Assembly (NCBI RefSeq): GCF_963678635.1
Contig: NC_087068.1
Span: forward strand, 12,966,027 to 13,023,871
Origin: Symsagittifera roscoffensis
Taxonomy: Eukaryota > Xenacoelomorpha > Acoela > Convolutidae
DNA: 57,845 nt
Direction of reading: 5' to 3'
In this document: one piece after another, positions 30,621-42,489 of the stretch
Position numbering within the stretch: position 1 is the stretch's first letter
Layout of the letters: the number at the start of each line of letters is the position of its first letter
Position numbers and translations under genes: made by a program
The notes under the pieces: generated by a model
Seen by the model: the letters and a program-made list of their open reading frames with translations, nothing else
Database searches by the model: none
Told to the model about the DNA's origin: nothing

Positions 30621-32197
30621 TGAAATTCAGTCACATACCCCACATCCAATGGTTTGAACCGAACACTGAGTGCCACGCAAATTGTGAAATGGAACTTAAA
30701 TAAAACTAGAACTTATAAATGTTTTTGTGCAAGAAAATTATAATTTTGACAATGTTTGATATTTGTTTTGAGTCTTTTCTGTTGTGCGGCCCAAATGGTG
30801 AAATTCAGTTCGTACCAAGGTTCATTTGTACCAAAATGAAAAACCGGTCCCATTTGTACCAAAATTATTTAACTCGATTTCTGATTAGTCGAATTGTGAG
30901 CCAACGATTTATTACATTAGTTTTCTACTGGTAAAGCAGATGAAAACTAAACATCAAAATAGTCACCGCCGCAGTCGCGCCAACGTGTTGCCAGCTTGTC
31001 AACAGAGGGTAGGACCCTATACGAAATTTAGAGCCGGTTATCGCCGCAAAGCGGCGACGCGCGCATAGAGCGCCCACCGGCGACCTTAAACCACGAGTTT
31101 AAAATAGTCGGCTGAGTAGTCTTTGGCCAGTTGAAAACTTTTGGTACTAACGCGATTGATTTATTATTTTGTTGCAAATAGGACTGGTTTATCATTTTGT
31201 ACTTGTGAATACCCATCGACCCAAATTATTTAACTTGTCAATTAGACTTGTTTGTATTGAAAACACTGAGATAACTTTCTGTTTTCGATTATAACTTCTT
31301 CAACCAATCGGATTCGAGCTTTATAATCAAACTTTCACTTAAGCAAAATGAATGGTTTTTAGGCCGTATAACAAAAAAGACCCTTTGTGTTTCGATTTCC
31401 ATGCTAGTCGATACGATTTTCAATTTTAGAACTTTTATACTAGTCGAGCTTTATGCTAGTTGATACACCGTCAATTAGCGCTCTTGTCAATACCCACTAA
31501 AAAAATGCATTGCGTATCTCTTACATGTAGTTTTTCTGCAGTGTGTTAAATCATCAGCTCCAAAAAAGTTGCTTATTTTGCATCAGAGGCGGATCTGATG
31601 CAAAATAATCATTTCAGCTACCCTCCCCTAAATCCGCCCCTATTTTAGCATCCTTAATCGAAACGAATTGTTGTAAACTTACATTTTGATGAGCTCAGAA
31701 GGGAACCACTTTAGGGTTGCGGCAAATTATTTGGAAACCAGCTATTTTACCGAGCTAGTTGTGCAAATATGAAGGTGAATTTATCAATGAAGAAACTAGG
31801 TCGTTGGCTAGAATTCTGTCGCTGCTTAAGTTCAATTCAATTGCAATGGTATATCTCCACCAGTGCAGTTTGACCGTGGGACTATGCGTTTATATGGAGT
31901 ATTGAAATCTCTTCGTTTTCTGTAGTGCTAAATACGCAGTCAAAAGGAACCATTGAATTTTGCACTGAAGTTACAATGAATGGGAAACAACACAACACAA
32001 GGCATTTGACGTCTACTCTCATTGTAGAAGGTCTGAATGGCCGAATTTTCTGACGCCTATAAATCTTTGGGATCTTATGTTAACTATCCCGTCTCCATTT
32101 ATGGTACCGGGTCTTTTCGGTTACACCCCCCTAAATTATGAAAAAATGAAATGAAAATTTTTATTATATAATTGGGACACTGTTAGTAGGAAATGCA
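30621..32197. other. Gene-free stretch
   Basis: No supported gene. 30975-31085 ('cttgtcaacagagggtaggaccctatacg...ccggttatcgccgc...ccaccggcgacc') is a diverged relative of 28925-29003. A shred of MITE terminus (aaatccgcccct) lies near 31630. Confidence 0.5.
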
Positions 32198-32205
32198 CTA
32201 CAATA

Positions 32206-32642
32206 CAGGGGCGGATTTAGGGGGGGGGGGGCGGACGCCCCCCCTCAGGGATTCGACCCCCTGCCAACCCAAAGGGTCCCCCCTTTGATACTTTTTCAGA
32301 AATCCATTTCTGGCCAACCGACCCTTAAATTTTTCTAAAGGCGCCTTCGGCGCCAATATATACTAACTTGTAGGGGAGCGCGCGCCAAAAAAAAACGCGA
32401 TTTTTTTGTCAAAATTTTTCAAAAAGTGCCCAAAAACGGCTTTTTTGACTGTTTTTTTTTTAAATTTGCCTGCGGCGCAGAAAATTTGGCCAAAATAGGG
32501 GCAAAACAGTGCTTTGGGAGAGCACGAAAAAACAATTCGGTCGACCTAAAAAAAAAAAAAAAGGTCGTCAAAATTTTGGAAATTTTTTTGAAAATCCGCC
32601 CCCCCCCCTCGAGAAATCGAGAAAATCCTAGATCCGCCCCTG
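32206..32642 (+). mobile_element. hAT-type MITE with 8-bp target duplication
   Basis: 437 bases bounded by inverted termini CAGGGGCGGATTTAGG and CCTAGATCCGCCCCTG, flanked on both sides by CTACAATA (32198-32205 and 32643-32650). CAGGGG termini plus an exact 8-bp target duplication are typical of the hAT superfamily. No transposase; the short ORFs through it are not meaningful. Related copies at 33670 and 33927 and inside the 1.26 kb repeats. Confidence 0.9.
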
Positions 32643-33532
32643 CTACAATATTATGGGACTGGTAAATACGAATCATTTTTAGGTGATTGAGCCTCAAAAT
32701 GACTTTTTTCTCCATTTTTCGCCAATTTTTTGAGCATAAATTTCGTTAAAAGGATGCTAAATGCGTTTTTAATTGTTGTTAAGTTCGCATTTTTCCCAGT
32801 TTCTAGGTTGATTTAACGCTAGGGATATCAGCCCTGCATTTTTAAGGAAAATCAGTCAAACTTTATTGGAAAAAATTTCATTTTCATTTTTTATCATTTG
32901 GAGGGGGGTATAACCTAGTAAACAGTTGCCACCCTTTAAAAAAAACTCGACGTTTAAGTAACCAGCGAATTTTGTACCTGGTAACGCATTCCCCTCTCTT
33001 GCAATGCGGCAAATTTCGGGGGGTGGGGAGTTTTGGTTAACAAGACGAATATTTAGATATTCATTAATTCAGACTCGATCCGATTGCCACGATTTCAGAT
33101 CTCAAGCAATCAGATTTTCGAATAGTGATTTCTGATTGGCTAATTTAACCTTCTATCCTTTGGTACGTCTGACATGAGGAATTCACCTTTAAGCAATGAA
33201 TTTCTTTCAATATCTGTAGCAACAGTTCACTGGCAGACAAATATTCCTGCCTGTTTTCTCAAATGAAAAAGAACCCAAAATGTCGTCTAATTTTTGGGTG
33301 AAGGCCGTTTTCACGTTGCTTTGAGCTGTTTTAAATTAGCAGAGCTCGAAATAATCTTTATTAATCTCGGGCCATCTTCAACTCGGGCACAAAATAATGA
33401 TGACCTCCGCGTAATTGGATCTATTTAACAATCACCACACTTCAAGAAAGGGGGTAATTCTAAAGTAGACCAATTTAGTCGATTTTTTGACAAATCAGAA
33501 TGCAGTAAAATTCGATTTAAAAATAAACGCTC

Positions 33533-33600
33533 TAGTGCTAATTTACTGCTTTTATTGGATCAAGTTAACTTGATCCAATAAAAGCAGTAAATTAGTACTA
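33533..33600. repeat. Spacerless 58-bp perfect palindrome
   Basis: Arms 33538-33566 and 33567-33595 are exact reverse complements (29 bp each) with no spacer, centred on AAGTT/AACTT. One mismatched pair outside, symmetry resumes to 33533-33600. Confidence 0.95.
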
Positions 33601-33669
33601 CTCAAATCCCCCCACCCCTGGTAACGCATTCCCCTGGTAACCAAAGGATAGATGGGCAATATGTGATGA

Positions 33670-33914
33670 CATCCATTTTCGGCCGACCATCCATAAATTG
33701 TTTCTTAAGGCGCCTATACTAATTTTGAAGGGGAGCGCGCGCAGAAAGGGGCCCAAAAACTGTATTTTTAACCTGTTTATTCAAAAATTTGCCTGCGGCG
33801 TAAATTTTTTTGTCAAGAAAGTCTAATCAGTTGACCTAAAAAAAGGCGGACAAAATTTTTAAAATTTTTTTGACAATCCGCCCCCCTCCCTCAAGAAAAT
33901 CCTAGATGCGCCCA
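33670..33914 (+). mobile_element. hAT-type MITE fragment, forward
   Basis: Matches the right two-thirds of the element at 32206, ending 'aatccgccccc...gaaaatcctagatgcgccc'; the left end is lost. Confidence 0.7.
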
Positions 33915-33926
33915 CTGCCTTTAGCA

Positions 33927-34271
33927 GGTTCGGATCTAAGATTTTCTCGAGGGGGGTTCAGATTTTCAAAAAATAAAAGACAATTTTGTTGACCTTTTTT
34001 TTAAGTCGACCAAATTGATTTTCTGAGCTCTCCTACATCACTATAAAGAACCCATTTTGACCAAATTTTCTCGGCCGCGGGCAAAATTTTGAAAAAACAG
34101 GCCAAAAAATTGCGTTTTTTGGCGCGCGCTCCCCCCTCAAGTTAGTATATATTGGCGCCAAAACGCCTTTAGAAAATTTTTAGGGCCCATCACCAAAAAT
34201 GGATATCTCAAAGCAGTACAAAGGGGCACCCATCGGGTCGGCAGGGGGTCGACCCCCTTAAATCCTCCCCT
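33927..34271 (-). mobile_element. hAT-type MITE fragment, inverted
   Basis: Reverse-oriented diverged copy: starts 'cggatctaagattttctcgagggg', contains 'ggcgcgcgctcccccctcaagttagtatatattggcgcc' and ends 'gaccccc...tcctcccctggg'. With the preceding fragment it forms a loose inverted pair. Confidence 0.7.
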
Positions 34272-34774
34272 GGGTTTCGGATCAAAGTTCAGAGATTTGA
34301 ACTCCAAATGAGGACAACGCACAATAAATAGAACAAAATCTGTACGCTTATTTTACCACATAAAAATTTCCATAGTCGATATCTATTCTGTGGATCTCGT
34401 AATCTGTGATTAGTTTTGACCCTCTCTACAGAGTCAACTGCTGAAGTAGAAACAAAATTAGACCGCTGCCGGATTTTGAGCTCTAGTTTCATATTTTAAA
34501 AAACCGGTTCAAAGTTCTTCCAACGTCTTTTCAGGGATCTTGTTAATTATTCGACACCCCCCCCCCCTAGGTTACTTTAAAACGAATTACCACCCCCTAT
34601 AAGGGACTATTTTAGCGAATTAGTCGATGCGAAACTTGTGGATTGTAAAGAATTATCCCCCTTTCGCAGTAGTGGAAATAGTTAACTAGAATGCGTGATC
34701 GGACAATTATTCTACACTAGTTTTCATCAAAATCTAGCTTTTTTCAGACTCGATTCTTGGAAGTCTTCGAAATT

Positions 34775-35353
34775 ATGGAAAATTGCATGGAATCTGTAAC
34801 AATGACTGTCCAACTTTTCGAAGAGGCTTTGCAATCGCTTCCAAACAACTTAACTTTTTCACCTTTCCTTATAACAGACTCGTTGAAGGAAAAGCAGATT
34901 GGTCAGATCTACTTGAGCCCGGATGTCTGGATACCGAGGAATTTTCCTGAAGCTTCTGGTTCTGTTATGGCTTCAAAACGAAAACTTGAGTTTAGCCATA
35001 ACCAATTTTTACCTCAGCCGAAGAAGTTGAACGTTAGATCTAAAACAGCCGCACAGCCGAAACCAATCGGACAAGTATCGAATTCATTGACCAATCAGAG
35101 TTCAGGATCTGTCGGCTCAGTTACTTTCGGCAACGATGGTCTTGGAAACGTAATTTGCCCGCTGTGCCAGAAGAAGTTCACAAATGCTGGCAACGCAAAC
35201 AGACATTTCGCATCATCACATGGAAATATTTTATTCAAATGTCACATATGTGATTATAACACTAACAGAAAAGACTCCTTGAAAGCTCATGGTATGAAAA
35301 AGCATGGCTTAACTGAAGTAATGGCCAGAATGATGGTCAAAAATGAAATATAA
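34775..35353 (+). CDS. Two-finger C2H2 zinc finger protein (member 6, second subfamily)
   Basis: Intronless, 192 aa from ATG 34775; the frame is open a little upstream, but an acceptor-like TTTTTTCAG ends at 34747 and 34775 is the first ATG. Fingers CPLCQKKF...RHFASSH and CHICDYNT...AHGMKKH, both C-x2-C-x12-H-x4-H, followed by LTEVMARMMVKN. The finger spacing and the LTE.MA tail show kinship with the left cluster, but the second finger ends in GMKKH where the left cluster has YMK.H, and the linker block NSLTNQ...GSVTFG.DGLGN is found only here and in the next gene. Possible AATAAA at 35410-35415. Probable nuclear nucleic-acid-binding protein; target unknown. Confidence 0.85.
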   Translation: MENCMESVTMTVQLFEEALQSLPNNLTFSPFLITDSLKEKQIGQIYLSPDVWIPRNFPEASGSVMASKRKLEFSHNQFLPQPKKLNVRSKTAAQPKPIGQVSNSLTNQSSGSVGSVTFGNDGLGNVICPLCQKKFTNAGNANRHFASSHGNILFKCHICDYNTNRKDSLKAHGMKKHGLTEVMARMMVKNEI

Positions 35354-35768
35354 TGATAAAAAAAGTAAGAAACAATACCAGAAAAGTACTACTCAGCCGG
35401 AAAGTTCGGAATAAAACAAGGAAGCTTTATAAAACATTAAAAGCAAGAGAAACGAACAAATGAATCACACACACATCAAAACAATTAGAAGGAAATTGAA
35501 CATTTTAGTTTATGTTAGGAGCGAAATTAAGTGACAAAAAATGTTCAGATAGAAAAATGCAGTCGGAGTCTGAGTTTATTTTAAATTGAGTTTATTATTA
35601 ATGGTTGTTATCTGTAACGTTAACTTCAGATTTTGTCGATTGATATGTAGTTACTATAAGAACCTTTCAGCATAAGTGATCAATTTAAGTGAAGGTGAGT
35701 TATAACTTTGGTGTTTCAGACATCTTTTTTTTCAGAGAAGACTTTGATTCTATGAGAAACTGACAAAA
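35354..35768 (+). other. Spacer between zinc finger genes 6 and 7
   Basis: No gene. AATAAA at 35410-35415 may end gene 6. The acceptor-like TTTTTTTTCAG ends at 35735, 33 bases before the ATG of gene 7. Confidence 0.5.
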
Positions 35769-36329
35769 ATGGAAACCCCTTTTGAAGCATTTTCAATAAC
35801 TGTTCAACTTTTTGAGAAAGCCTTGCAATTTATTTCGGGAAAATTGAAAGAGTCATCTTTTATAATTACAGATAGCCTAAAAGAGCAACACCTTGGTCAG
35901 ATATTCTTGAATTACGATATATGGACGCCAAACAGTTCCGTTGCTCCCAAAAGGTCATTGGAGTCTAATCGACAAGGTCAAATTGTTTTTCCAATTAAAA
36001 AAGCAAACGTTAAGTTGAATTCAAACACGCAATCCAAAATGAGGCAAGATGTAGCAAACTCGTTGACCAATCAGATGGCAGGATCTACCGGCTCAGTAAC
36101 TTTCGGAAAAGATGGTCTTGGAAATCTGCTTTGCCCCTTATGCCAGAAGAAATTTACGAAAACTTACACTGCCAACCGACATTTTGAGTCTGTACATGGG
36201 AATATTTTGTACAAATGTCACATTTGTGATTACAATACGAGCAGAAAAGACGCACTGAAGGCTCATGGTATGAAGAAACACGGTTTAACCGACGATATGG
36301 CTCAAATGATGGTGAAAAATTACAAATAG
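35769..36329 (+). CDS. Two-finger C2H2 zinc finger protein (member 7, second subfamily)
   Basis: Intronless, 186 aa, tandem paralog of the gene just upstream. Shared blocks: FSITVQLFEKALQ, ITDSLKEQHLGQI, NSLTNQMAGSTGSVTFG, DGLGN. Fingers CPLCQKKF...RHFESVH and CHICDYNTSRKDALKAHGMKKH, both C-x2-C-x12-H-x4-H, then LTDDMAQMMVKN. Start ATG 35769 (METPFEAF) agrees with the neighbouring gene. The finger region and the GSVTFG block are nearly unchanged between the two while the middle differs, as in the left cluster. Function beyond probable nucleic-acid binding not known. Confidence 0.86.
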   Translation: METPFEAFSITVQLFEKALQFISGKLKESSFIITDSLKEQHLGQIFLNYDIWTPNSSVAPKRSLESNRQGQIVFPIKKANVKLNSNTQSKMRQDVANSLTNQMAGSTGSVTFGKDGLGNLLCPLCQKKFTKTYTANRHFESVHGNILYKCHICDYNTSRKDALKAHGMKKHGLTDDMAQMMVKNYK

Positions 36330-39300
36330 ATTTGTAAGGCTTACGCCTAGATCAGAAAGAATTTGGAAGCTAGATAGAAGAAATAGCACAGATGATGAGA
36401 AATAACGAATAGAATTTGAAGAAGATTTGAGTGCTTTTGCTATGCTTCAAAAATTAAACGTGAAAAATTCAGAAGAACCCTAATTCTTCTTTAGAAGCTT
36501 AAAAGAAAAACTTTTAATTGATTTTGCTGCTATTGAAGTAACTTTGAGGCATTCAGCTGATATTGCGTTATTTTGAGCTAGGTTAAATGAAATAAGAATT
36601 GAATTGATGACAGTTCTGATTTCCTTTTTAGCAATCGAGGTACAGGATGTTCCAGATATTTAGGCAAATTTGATGCCTGGTTGATTTGTTTCCATAAATC
36701 TGAAAGAAAAAGTAGTTTTTTAACTTGGATTCAAAAAAAATGTATGATTAAGTCTTACTTAAAATTATCTCTCCGCTTCTCAGTCAATCGAATTGAAAAA
36801 CTGATCGATCTTTATAGTTACTTAAACAAGGAATTTATTTATTAGGCCTTTTCTCAATTAAACTGCCTTTTAATGAAAAAAAAAATTTCGAAAATTTTGA
36901 AAAAAAAAAATTGTTTTATTTTTCCAATTTTTAAAATTTTGTCAATGAAATCATTGCAAAACCATTCCTTCAAAATTTAAAGTAATAGAGCAACAATCCT
37001 TTGGAGATGGGATGTTGAATAAATTAGCATGAAAAAGATTGAAGTATCTGCCAAATTTTGTCCGGAATAGAAAAAACTTTTAGAAAAGCAAAAGAGAGCT
37101 GGATTAATCAATCGATCTAAAACTTAATGCTCCGAACTCCGAAGAGAAGAAACGTTGAAAATTATGTGAAAAAACCTACACAAAACAACACCAAATGTTT
37201 AATACTCAACAAAATCGAGTTGTTTCATCTATTTCGAATTTCGCGAAAAAAAAATATGATAAAATGGTTAAAAATTGCTCTGATCTACGACAATCATATA
37301 GCTTGTTGGATGAAAAAATGATATTAAAGAGATTTTCACTCACGGAACGAATTTTTTGTGGATATAGGAGAAATTTTGCTGCTGAACTAGAAAATTCCGA
37401 ATATGCAAAATTATCAAAAATTTTAAAAAGTCTATTAAAATGCTTTGTCGGTTCCGAGACGTTCGGCTCAGATAAAAGGAGAAGTTTTTGTCTTCCTTAT
37501 TAGAAACATTTTTCAAGGAAAAACAAGCGGATAGACATTTCAATTCTATTCATAGCAACGCTTTGTATGAATTTCGGATTTAGGACTTTCTGACTCCAAT
37601 TTGCAAAACTTTTGTTCGGAAACGCCAACTAAAGACATTATTTTTACAAACCTACGCGTCACAAAATACAGAAAGAACTCTCGCTCTAGAGTTTCATGGG
37701 AAATAATCGATCACAAAAGATCATATCGGCAAAAAATGTAACCCATATACCTAACCCTTTCATGACCCATCCAACCAATGCAATGGATTTTTAGGGGATT
37801 TTAATCGATTTTTTCCAATCTTCAAAATTCCATTAATCCATTATATTCGATTATAATCCGTTTTCCATTACAATATATTCGACTATTTTTGTTCGTAAAG
37901 TCCGCGAAAATTAAAAATTTTTTGCAAATATGAAATGTATACTCTACTAAGTTAACAGTTGTATCAAAAGTATTTTCTGTGGTGTTCTTGCTGTGGTAAC
38001 TTGTTCGCAAAATCAGTGAGAATTTAAATTAACCATTTTTTTTGGGAACCTGATGAGCTGGACTTATTTTGCAGCAGCACTAATATGACAGACAAATGAA
38101 TTGAAAAATTACTTGGTCCGGCTTCAAAAACAGCTACATAACTTTAAGAAATGTTCTGCATTTGATCGAAAAAAGCCACTGGATTCATGACTACTCCAAT
38201 TGATGCGTTGGATTTTCATAAACAGTTATAATAACCTTATCATTTAGAGTTTTTTTGGTATAAAGCCCGAGCGTTTTGAATGTCTGTATTGTCAGTATTT
38301 TAGATGTCTGTATTGTCAACGGATACAATTTCTTGGACGCTGGGCTGATTTTTTTTTTCAATTCTTCCGTCTGCCAATGCTCTGAAACTTAATTAGTAAA
38401 TGCAGCTCATCAGCCGCTGGAAAAACTAATTTGAGCCTGTTAATTCGAACTTTTTGCGTTGTTTGCGAGCATGTTTTCACAGCAAAAACAATTCGTCTGC
38501 TAGTTAGGATAAAATCGCTATTTTACTCCCTCAAAATAAGATTTATAAGCTTTCGATCCAGCTAGCTCCTTAAGCAAAAACATGGAGAAAAATTTGCCTA
38601 TTGGCGCAATGAACTCAAAAAAATTATTTTCTATATATAGTGGTTGTTTTAATTATAGGAAAAAAGCTTTGTTTGTGAAACGCGCAAATTGCTCGTGTCA
38701 AGGATTCTTTAAAAGAAAGAGTTAACCTTAATAAGTTGTCGTTAATGTTAGTCTTCTTTTTGCTTGAAAACAAGGTTTTGTTCTCTGTGCCGTTTGCAGC
38801 AATCTAAATGCCTTTTCCTTTTTTCTAATCAATTTATTGGGAAAGAGTACTCAAAACAAATAAGGGGTTGCAATAATTTCAAACGACTACAATTTTGAGA
38901 AAAATGTTTGAGATAAAAACCATTGCATAATTCTTTGGCAAAAAACAGAGTGAATGTAAAATTATCTAGTATGAATATTCAAAAAAAATCAGTTGCACTA
39001 GGTTTTCTGTTTCAGCGTCATTGCTGCCTAGCAGTATACTTATACCTTACAAGCATATTTTGCAAAAAAAAATGGTAAAAGAAAACAAAACTGTTGGTAT
39101 CAAGGCGAAGTTTTCAATGATTTCACTATCCCTGAATGTGTGTAAGCTAAAATTTGCTCAAAACTTTTAATAATTGGTGAAATATAAAAACCAAATTTTC
39201 CCCATTCGCAAAATGAGATACCTTTCAAAATTTAAAAAAAAGTTTTAACTCTTCTTTTTGGTTCTATTAGAGTCACTCAATTCGATTTCAAATTGAAAAT

Positions 39301-41261
39301 GAGTCTGATTTTTTGCTGTTTATTTTTTATAAAAACGCAGTATACCACGTGTTACTTTTTGAAAAATTGCCGAAAAAGCAAATTTCAAAATTCCATAACT
39401 TTACTTTATATGATCAGGAGTAAACTATCTCTTCAGTTTTGAGCGAAAGCATCAATGTATCCGAGAGTGTATTAAAATATCCACCCACAATTCTAATTAA
39501 AAAGTCAAAAACTGTTAGGAGAAAAAATCTACCCGAACACAAACACTCTGTATTTTTCTTCGAAAAATATATATTTAGCTATTTCATCTCTGTGAAAAAA
39601 AAACAAGAAAAGTCTTGTCAAAAAGAAACCACTTTCAACTTCACAAAAATTGTGTCTCAAAATTTTCAGCATTTTGGGCTGCGTAATAATCTTGCACCAA
39701 TAATAATCATTGCCATTGTAAGAGTCACGCAAATACACCCTCGGTGTAAAATAGTGAAATTTTTGTCTATCATTTTTTTGACCATTCATAATGTTATCAA
39801 AATGACAAATAGCAGCAATAACGCAGAAGCAAAGGTGTCAGTTTTTACTCGTGTCATTCCGTCCCAGTATTGTGGTAGTTAACCCTCCTACGCACAGTTT
39901 TGCGAAAAAAGAACAAAAAAATTTCTTGAACTAATCCTTACTAAACATAAACTATAAATGAAACATCGGCGATTTTTTTTCAGTTGTAAGCCCCAATTGG
40001 TTAATTTTCTGCAGCTCAATATTTAAGTATGAAATTGAAGCTAACTCAATTTTTCTGAAGCCTGTTACAGTACTGATTGATACACCAGAGAATTAAATCA
40101 ACCTAAAAGTTGTTCAGATTCAAAATACAACAATCGCTGATAGAAGTATGTCTCATATTTTTCCAGATTAAATGAAAAAACTTTTAGTATGTTTTCATTT
40201 TAGCAACTCACTTACTAGTGTTTTTAGTTTGTCAACAATATTTCTTCAATTTTGTAAAAGTAACTTCCGTGTTGCTTAAACTCTATATTGAATTAGGGAT
40301 GACTTAAGCAAAATATCCTGCTTTTTTCTTTAAAGGGAGTGTTTCTATTTTGATCCAATACAATTCTCCCACCAATCCCTGAACCAATTATTTATAGAAT
40401 CAAAAATCTAAAAATTGACTGATTTTATGATGATGGTATACTAATACCCGAGTCTGTTTTTATGATGATGGGTATAAAAAATTGACTGTTTTAATGATGG
40501 GGGCTATACTAACAGCCAAGTCTGGAGAGTGGCAAAGAAAGTGGTCATGTCTCCGCCTCTCATTCGAAAAGTCGGATAGTTGAAGCCTCTATGATCCGTG
40601 CTAACTGCTTGAGAGTGATCAAGACTTGTCCAGCCCAGAAAAATAGACAAAAAATTGCATGTAATTCTTAATAAGGGGAGCCGCTGTGGTTTTTCGAGAA
40701 GATATGTTTTTTAACTTACGGATAAGCCGTCTTAACTTGAACTATTATTAAAAAATAGGCTTAACTTATCAAGTCTTAACTTGAACTCAAAATAGGCCTA
40801 ACTTGAACTATGCAATCTTGAAAAGGCAACGTAACAAATGGTCGTCTAATTTGCCTTCTAAAGTTTGTCTAGTTAAATGCGCTTATGTTTCCCTAAGCGC
40901 TAAGTTCTGGGGTCAAGGTTGGCGTCTAATCGCCTGACTTTCTAAGTTAAACCGATGTTTATTGAGCCACCAAAATTTTTCCGTTTGGTCAGTGCGTCAT
41001 ACTCGCTGACAAAATTGGAATTATTCAGTTTTAGCAATAGTAAAAAAGCTCATAGTACAGTCTGAAAATTAGTCGCAATGGTCTGAGAGAATAAATTCGG
41101 AACAGTCTTCGAACTAAGCCAATCTATGATTCGACATTGGTTATTTTTGCGAAAAAGTTACTTAAAAAAATTTATTAAAAAATTTTTTATGCAATTTCAA
41201 AACATTTCGATAATGCAACAAAATCATTTTTCGTTTTTTCTTTTTAGCCCTCAGTTTTTGT
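36330..41261. other. Gene-free stretch
   Basis: About 4.9 kb with no supported gene on either strand. Open frames near 37127-37503 and 39439-39882 are A-rich and show no domain. Three imperfect copies of 'tttatgatgatgggtatactaa..ccgagtctg' lie at 40421-40527 and short 'ggcttaacttgaact' repeats at 40727-40815. Confidence 0.5.
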
Positions 41262-41963
41262 TCCGACTTTCAACTAGCCATTTTTAACCGAATTTTTTCT
41301 GATGTAACTTAAGTTATTCTGATGCAATATCGGCTTCATGATATGGCGGTTTGTGGACATGGCGGTTTGTTGATTATCCGCAAGTTACAGCTCATCAAAC
41401 ATGAAATTCATTATAGTTATTGTAATTAGGTTCTGTAATTATTCTTCCGATTTTTTTTCAAAGAAATTGACGGAATATGTGGTTTTGTTCTCCAGGCAAA
41501 TTTCAACTTATTGGCTAGCAATTTTTGACGGAATTTTCAAAGTATCATTCAAAAGGTTTTATTGTTCTGAGCTTAAGTTTGAAAAGATATTTCACCTGTG
41601 ATCATTTTTTGTAAAGTTATGTGAGTTTAAAGATAGCCATTTTGGCCAATTTGGGACAATTAACGCGCGATATATTTCGCGCTATTAACGTGTGAGCGGA
41701 GATTTAATCCGTCTTAGAAATCGTTCCAAATTTGTTGAAGGAAGCTTTTTTTGCCACGATTGGTTGGTTTGTTACTAGGAGCGAAATCTATAACTTTGTA
41801 CTTAATATGGCGTGTGGGGGATAATATTTGCAAAAATCTAAAACTAAAAAAATATATTTATATATAAATTTTTACATTTAATTTTTCATGTTATTACTGC
41901 TCCATAGACCTTAAAAGGCAGTCGGAAATTCAGGGCTTCGCTGTGATACGAGCAGTCTTGTTT
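41262..41963 (+). mobile_element. ~550 bp hairpin element, copy 4 (diverged)
   Basis: Begins 'tttgttccgactttcaactagcc', carries an extra or duplicated 5' part (the 'tagccatttttgacggaattt' block occurs twice, near 41273 and 41515), then the 'taacgcgcgatatatttcgcgctattaac' stem, 'ggcgtgtggggg' and the 3' end 'cagggcttcgctgtgatacgagcagtcttgtt', where the hairpin has lost pairing. Confidence 0.8.
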
Positions 41964-42489
41964 AATTTGCTATCAAATTGGTAGTCAAATCAAACTCATG
42001 CCAATTTGGTTGTAACGGTTAACTTTTCTTCATTTGCACCGTTTGCGGCTAATTTTTTGGCGGTCTCGTCGAATGCAGACATTTTTTTGGGTCGCGTCAG
42101 TCGAAGACCTATCTCCTTGGTCCATTAATATACAAATTACAACTCTTCTGTCTCGATAGTATTGAAAACCCCACATTTGGTCGCGATAGTCGGTCCCTTA
42201 GACACCCAATTAATTTAATTTATCATAAGTCAAAAGAGGAAGTTACAGTTGAGTTCAAGGGTTGTCTGTCTAGTGCTAGGTTGTACTTTTGGAGCCTAAT
42301 TTCAAATGACTGTGGTTATTATGTCTCAAACACAAATAAACAGCTATCTTATCTTTTCGACAAACACTAAGAACGGCTAGCTTACCTGAACAAATTTATT
42401 TTTCAGCTATCTTTGTCTCAAAGAGTCTTCAAAGTAACTTATAAAGCAAGTGTATGTCAAAGTAGCTGTTTTGTAAAATTTTGAGAACT

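Noticed and set aside
30321-30676. Minus-strand ORFs with GPNT..QND repeats
   Set aside because: Product of the 42-bp minisatellite.
39439-39882. 147-aa ORF
   Set aside because: Low-complexity, no motif, no paralog, a similar-sized ORF on the other strand; likely chance.
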